From an uncultured Clostridia bacterium (GTDB taxonomy: Bacteria; Bacillota; Clostridia; Christensenellales; Aristaeellaceae): a DNA stretch of 8,639 nt. A program made the position numbers and the translations under genes. The notes beneath the pieces were generated by a model. That model ran no database searches, was not told where the DNA came from, and was given only the letters and a program-made list of their open reading frames with translations. The DNA lies in contig CAKUKP010000093.1 in NCBI GenBank assembly GCA_934663625.1, forward strand, positions 1 through 8,639, written 5' to 3'. Below, piece after piece: positions 6,768 to 8,639 of the stretch; the stretch's first letter is position 1, and every line of letters starts with the position of its first letter.

Positions 6768-7325
6768 TCACCGGAGCGCATCCACCAGTTCAAAGCCCAG
6801 CCAGATGGTAATGGGGCGATCGTGAAAATCCACGATGATCTGCCCGCTGCGCCCGCGCTTGTCTATGCGCACAATTTTGCCTTCCATATCCTTCAGCGGC
6901 CCCGCGATGATGCGAATGCGTTCGCCCTCGCGGTACGCCTTGGAAAAGTCCAGCAGCCCATCATATCGGAAAAGCCATTCGGCGAAGCGCCTGTCGCCGC
7001 CGCAGAGCCGCCATTCGCCGTTATCCGTGGTCAGAATGCGAATCACATCGATCTTCGGCAGCGCGCCCATCGGATCCGCGTCCGCGGCCGCGCGGAAAAA
7101 CACATAGCCCGGAAGCAGCAGGCTTTCCTCGCTGGATTTTACGCCGCGGCTGGTTCTGTATTTCATTTTGCGCATGGTCACGGCGTGCACATTCGGGCAA
7201 TTGTCCCGAATTCGCTCAGCCACCAGCTCTTCCCTGCCGGTTACGCAAAACAGGCATCCGTATTCAAACGGCTGATCTTCGCGAGCGCCCTCGCCGCCCG
7301 CGGCTTCGCATTGCAAAAAATCCAT
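6768..7325 (-). CDS. loaP: LoaP-like transcription antiterminator (NusG family)
   Basis: A 185-residue specialised NusG paralogue. The NGN domain spans about 22-125: YGCLFCVTGREELVAERI (22-39) matches the usual WYVL.V.TG.E..V start, and LLLPGYVFFR (69-78) is the hallmark LPGYVF motif. The KOW domain follows at 132-168, with EGERIRIIAGPLKDMEGKIV and VDF. LoaP proteins bind RNA polymerase and a leader RNA structure to allow read-through of long operons for antibiotics or exopolysaccharide. Here it is the first gene of such an operon, behind a long structured leader. About 20 extra residues precede the NGN domain. ATG 7325 has only a weak GGATGG site, and a small frame with a better site overlaps the start, so translation initiation may be coupled or the start may be mis-set. 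The alternative call RfaH/UpxY-type regulator is functionally close. Confidence 0.9.
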   Translation of the reverse strand: MDFLQCEAAGGEGAREDQPFEYGCLFCVTGREELVAERIRDNCPNVHAVTMRKMKYRTSRGVKSSEESLLLPGYVFFRAAADADPMGALPKIDVIRILTTDNGEWRLCGGDRRFAEWLFRYDGLLDFSKAYREGERIRIIAGPLKDMEGKIVRIDKRGRSGQIIVDFHDRPITIWLGFELVDALR

Positions 7326-7369
7326 AGCTTCGCCATCCGATCCGCCAAATCAGATTTGATTTCGCGCAT
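7241..7369 (-). CDS. Possible small leader ORF overlapping the loaP start (42 aa)
   Basis: ATG at 7369 follows an AGGAAGGA stretch (7388-7381), which is a better ribosome binding site than that of loaP, although the spacing is long (about 11 nt). The frame reads MREIKSDLADRMAKLWIF and ends at TAA 7241, about 85 nt inside loaP in a different frame. The same frame is open further upstream, almost to the promoter, without a stop. It could be a translated leader peptide that couples to loaP, or simply a GC-rich chance frame. No similarity is recognised. Reported as a weak candidate. Confidence 0.25.
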   Translation of the reverse strand: MREIKSDLADRMAKLWIFCNAKPRAARALAKISRLNTDACFA

Positions 7370-7553
7370 CGGTATGCTGTTCCTTCCTATCGATTGCCGC
7401 GCGCCGTCGCCGCTGCTCTCAGTCGTGCGCGCCGCATGGCAAATTGTGTTTTTCGATTGGTTTTCCGCCGCAGTCAGGGCGCGAAGCACCGGTGCATCCC
7501 CCGCCGGCGGCGCTTCAAATCGCACCTCACCGACAAAGGCTTCTGGTACTCCT
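7326..7553 (-). promoter_or_regulatory. Long 5' leader of the exopolysaccharide/peptide operon
   Basis: Between the predicted transcription start (about 7553, 7 nt past the -10) and loaP there are about 225 nt, unusually long. The stretch contains several self-complementary blocks: the 10-bp palindromes CCGCCGGCGG and GCACCGGTGC, an 8-bp stem (7483-7516), two GCGCGC blocks about 30 nt apart near 7390-7435, and CAAATC-T-GATTTG just before loaP. No intrinsic terminator with a T-run is visible. LoaP proteins are known to recognise a hairpin in the leaders of their target operons, so this region is the natural place for such a site (inference). Apart from the weak small ORF, no gene is seen here. 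Confidence 0.6.
7483..7516 (-). other. Candidate RNA hairpin in the loaP leader
   Basis: Read on the minus strand, GAAGCGCC (7516-7509) pairs with GGTGCTTC (7490-7483) over 8 bp including one G-U, with an 18-nt GC-rich loop. The loop and flanks contain competing palindromes (CCGCCGGCGG, GCACCGGTGC), so alternative folds are likely. No T-run follows, so it is not an intrinsic terminator. It is a candidate LoaP or other regulatory RNA element; function is inferred from position only. Confidence 0.4.
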
Positions 7554-7559
7554 ACTATT

Positions 7560-7588
7560 ATTATAAACGCGATGATCTATCGCGTCAA
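7560..7588 (-). promoter_or_regulatory. Sigma-A promoter of the loaP-led operon
   Basis: On the minus strand TTGACG (-35, 7588-7583), a 17-nt spacer, and TATAAT (-10, 7565-7560). The -10 is perfect and the -35 is one base off consensus. The upstream ~90 nt are AT-rich, with A/T runs that could act as an UP element. It lies after the terminator of the DUF6398 gene and before loaP, so it is the probable start of the whole minus-strand operon. Confidence 0.85.
7567..7585. promoter_or_regulatory. Inverted repeat inside the promoter spacer (possible operator)
   Basis: ACGCGAT-GATCT-ATCGCGT is a perfect 7-bp inverted repeat with a 5-nt centre. It fills the spacer between -35 and -10 and overlaps the end of the -35. 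A repressor bound here would block polymerase directly, and a MerR-type activator also binds spacers. The regulator is not identifiable from the window. Confidence 0.5.
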
Positions 7589-7680
7589 CCAGTTGGAAAC
7601 CACAAAAACAACAATTTACGATAGATTTTCAATTTTTGTCACAGTGTACGTTTTGGGCAGAAAAAGGATAGAAATCCATG

Positions 7681-7706
7681 AAAAAACTCATCCAATCGGA
7701 TGAGTT
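7681..7706 (-). terminator. Rho-independent terminator of the DUF6398 gene
   Basis: On the minus strand AACTCATCC (7706-7698), loop GATT, GGATGAGTT (7693-7685), then a run of six T (7686-7681, overlapping the stem end). It is a perfect 9-bp stem, 7 nt after the stop at 7714. It separates the DUF6398 transcription unit from the exopolysaccharide operon. Because an A-run also precedes the stem, the reverse direction has only a weak T content and is not expected to terminate well. Confidence 0.9.
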
Positions 7707-7713
7707 GAAATGG

Positions 7714-8385
7714 TCAGACTGTCCGAAAACGATCATAGATATCCGAGAAATCATCGGGAATATCGGGAGCGGAAGAGGGTTCGGGGTTTTCGGACGTGTG
7801 AGAGGCGTTTGGGGCGGAGGCGTTGACGCGGGGCGGATTCTGCGCGGCAGGTTCTTTTTTCGGATGGGCGGTTTCTTCCCCGTCCGCGGCTTCTTTCATC
7901 GCCGGCGCGTAGGGAATCAGGCCCATTCTGGCCGCTTCCCGCTGGATTTCCGGGGGAAGATCCCTCGCGTCCACGATGAAGCCGTTCCAGGAGAGCATCC
8001 AGAGGGCGGGGCTGTCCTCAATCAGCTCTGGCAGCAGCCATTGCGCGTCCAGCGGAGACAGCCGAACTAGCCTGCGGATTTCGGCGGCCCTGGCGGACGC
8101 GGTGGCGGGCGCGAGGCCGAAGGGGCGGCTCAGCTCGTCGGCGGTGCGGTGAATGGGCATGGATTTGTCGAATATGAGGTTGTTGGCCGCAATGGCGTAG
8201 ACGATTCCCGCCGCCCAGGTGTTTCTCCGGCCCTTCAGCAGCGGCGAGGGGCGCTTGCGGCACAGCTTTTCCAGCAGCCGCAGGCACAGCGTGCGGTAGT
8301 CCTCGCTCAGGAACCGGCTGCAGTAATCCGAGATCATTTCGGCAAGCTCGCCGTAGATCGGCCGCATCTGAATGGGAATGTTCAT
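7714..8385 (-). CDS. DUF6398 domain-containing protein
   Basis: A 223-residue protein. The folded part (1-160) matches my recollection of the DUF6398 family: an N-terminal IPIQMRPIYGELAEMISDYC, a central CRKRPSPLLKGRRNTWAAGI VYAIAANN region (42-69), a helix-turn-helix-like TADELSRPFGLAPATASARA (81-100), and a closing WMLSWNGFIVDARDLP ... GLIPYAP. The central part resembles cyclin/TFIIB-like helical folds, which hints at nucleic-acid or protein binding, but the role is unknown. Residues 162-210 form an Ala/Pro/Glu-rich disordered tail, ending in an acidic-aromatic DDFSDIYDRF. Start chosen at ATG 8385 because GGAGG lies 7 nt upstream. The longer frame from ATG 8442 would begin at the predicted transcription start. 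It is its own transcription unit, with promoter at 8448-8476 and terminator at 7681-7706, so it is probably unrelated to the operon. Confidence 0.85.
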   Translation of the reverse strand: MNIPIQMRPIYGELAEMISDYCSRFLSEDYRTLCLRLLEKLCRKRPSPLLKGRRNTWAAGIVYAIAANNLIFDKSMPIHRTADELSRPFGLAPATASARAAEIRRLVRLSPLDAQWLLPELIEDSPALWMLSWNGFIVDARDLPPEIQREAARMGLIPYAPAMKEAADGEETAHPKKEPAAQNPPRVNASAPNASHTSENPEPSSAPDIPDDFSDIYDRFRTV

Positions 8386-8392
8386 CACAGCG

Positions 8393-8397
8393 CCTCC
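8393..8397 (-). promoter_or_regulatory. Ribosome binding site that fixes the DUF6398 gene start
   Basis: GGAGG on the minus strand, 7 nt before ATG 8385. The alternative in-frame ATG at 8442 falls on the expected transcription start and has no such site, so the shorter protein is preferred. Confidence 0.8.
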
Positions 8398-8447
8398 GCT
8401 TCGAAATTTTGTTGAAAAACCAAAAGGATTTTCGCCCTTCATGTCGA

Positions 8448-8476
8448 ATTATACAGATATAGGAAGCGCTCGTCAA
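8448..8476 (-). promoter_or_regulatory. Sigma-A promoter of the DUF6398 gene
   Basis: Minus strand TTGACG (8476-8471), a 17-nt spacer, TATAAT (8453-8448). Both hexamers and the spacing are identical to those of the loaP-operon promoter, although the spacers differ. The -35 box overlaps the leader of the plus-strand transposase and ends 12 nt before its GTG, touching the GGAGG site. It therefore points away from the transposase, and may lie within the insertion element's own end. Confidence 0.85.
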
Positions 8477-8488
8477 GGAGGGGATTTC

Positions 8489-8639
8489 GTGGGCTATGTT
8501 GTCGGGACAGACAGTCGCCAGATGACCATGGGGATATGGAGCATCGAGGACGAAGTTGCTCAGGAGAGTCCGGCGCGATTCATCGAGGTATTTGTGGAGA
8601 GTCTGGAGTTGGAGCAGCTGGGGTTCCGGCATGCCGTGC
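8489..8639 (+). CDS. IS1182-family-like transposase, N-terminal part (cut by window edge)
   Basis: GTG at 8489 with GGAGG and a 7-nt spacer. The frame stays open for 50 codons to the edge. GYVVGTDSRQ, then SIEDEVAQESPARFIEVFVE and LELEQLGF, match the start of IS1182-family DDE transposases, whose usual pattern is a Gly/Arg-Gln start, then IEDYV..D.PVR.ID.FVD.LDL..LGF. The catalytic domain lies outside the window, so it is not possible to say whether the element is intact. It is transcribed divergently from the DUF6398 gene. Confidence 0.8.
   Translation, partial: MGYVVGTDSRQMTMGIWSIEDEVAQESPARFIEVFVESLELEQLGFRHAV

Larger units (their letters stand above)
8411..8639 (+). mobile_element. Left end of an IS1182-family-like insertion sequence (boundary approximate)
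   Basis: Based on the transposase N-terminus at 8489. The element continues past the right edge, so its other end and terminal inverted repeats cannot be compared. GTTGAAAAAC at 8411-8420 resembles the TTTTTCAAC-type ends common in such elements and is taken as a rough left limit, but no target duplication can be checked. The true boundary might be anywhere between about 8386 and 8475. Confidence 0.4.

Noticed and set aside
5665..7726. 11-base inverted match (AGACTGTCCGA) between the spacer near 5670-5685 and 7716-7726
   Set aside because: Matches of this length are expected by chance in 8.6 kb, and neither copy sits at a meaningful boundary.
8386..8442. Longer DUF6398 start at ATG 8442
   Set aside because: That ATG coincides with the predicted transcription start, and ATG 8385 has a proper GGAGG site 7 nt upstream.
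1..8639. CRISPR arrays, tRNA or rRNA genes
   Set aside because: No regularly spaced direct repeats and no cloverleaf or rRNA-like segments were seen on either strand.

Overview
The window looks like a chromosomal segment of a fairly GC-rich member of the Bacillota, probably class Clostridia. Supporting signs are a LoaP-type NusG paralogue, CpsB/CpsC/CpsD-style tyrosine-phosphoregulation genes in the Gram-positive split form, an LCP-family cell-wall ligase, AGGAGG-type ribosome binding sites and near-consensus sigma-A promoters (TTGACG-17-TATAAT). Most coding sequence is roughly 60% or more GC. The first ~360 bases are clearly AT-richer (about 46% GC by hand count). The genus cannot be named from this alone.

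Layout. Almost everything reads right to left on the minus strand. At the right edge, on the plus strand, is the start of an IS1182-family-like transposase (8489 to the edge). A strong minus-strand promoter lies directly upstream of its start (8448-8476) and drives a DUF6398-type gene (8385-7714), which ends at an intrinsic terminator (7706-7681). A second near-identical promoter (7588-7560), with a 19-bp palindrome in its spacer, then starts a long operon with a ~225-nt structured leader. The order is loaP antiterminator (7325-6768), LCP ligase (6741-5710), a secreted protein of unknown function with an apparent internal duplication (5645-4413), cpsC (4351-3500), cpsD (3503-2745), cpsB (2748-2014), an S26/SipW-like serine peptidase (1996-1508), a radical SAM/SPASM enzyme (1518-379), a previously uncalled 51-codon peptide (342-187), and the N-terminus of a second radical SAM enzyme (157 to the left edge). 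Several junctions overlap by a few bases, and I see no terminator inside the operon.

How it may work together. LoaP, LCP, CpsC, CpsD and CpsB form the usual control and export front end of a Wzy-type exopolysaccharide or capsule operon. LoaP would let polymerase read through a long downstream cluster, CpsC/CpsD/CpsB would control chain length through Tyr phosphorylation, and LCP would attach product to the wall. Embedded in the same transcript is what looks like a RiPP (ribosomally made, modified peptide) cassette: a small precursor with a charged leader and two core cysteines, flanked by two related radical SAM enzymes, with a membrane-segment-free Ser/His peptidase that could remove the leader. 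The peptide and second radical SAM gene have different base composition from the rest, so part of the cassette was probably acquired separately. This pairing of a radical SAM peptide cassette with an exopolysaccharide operon is the most interesting content. Its chemistry and product are not determinable from this sequence.
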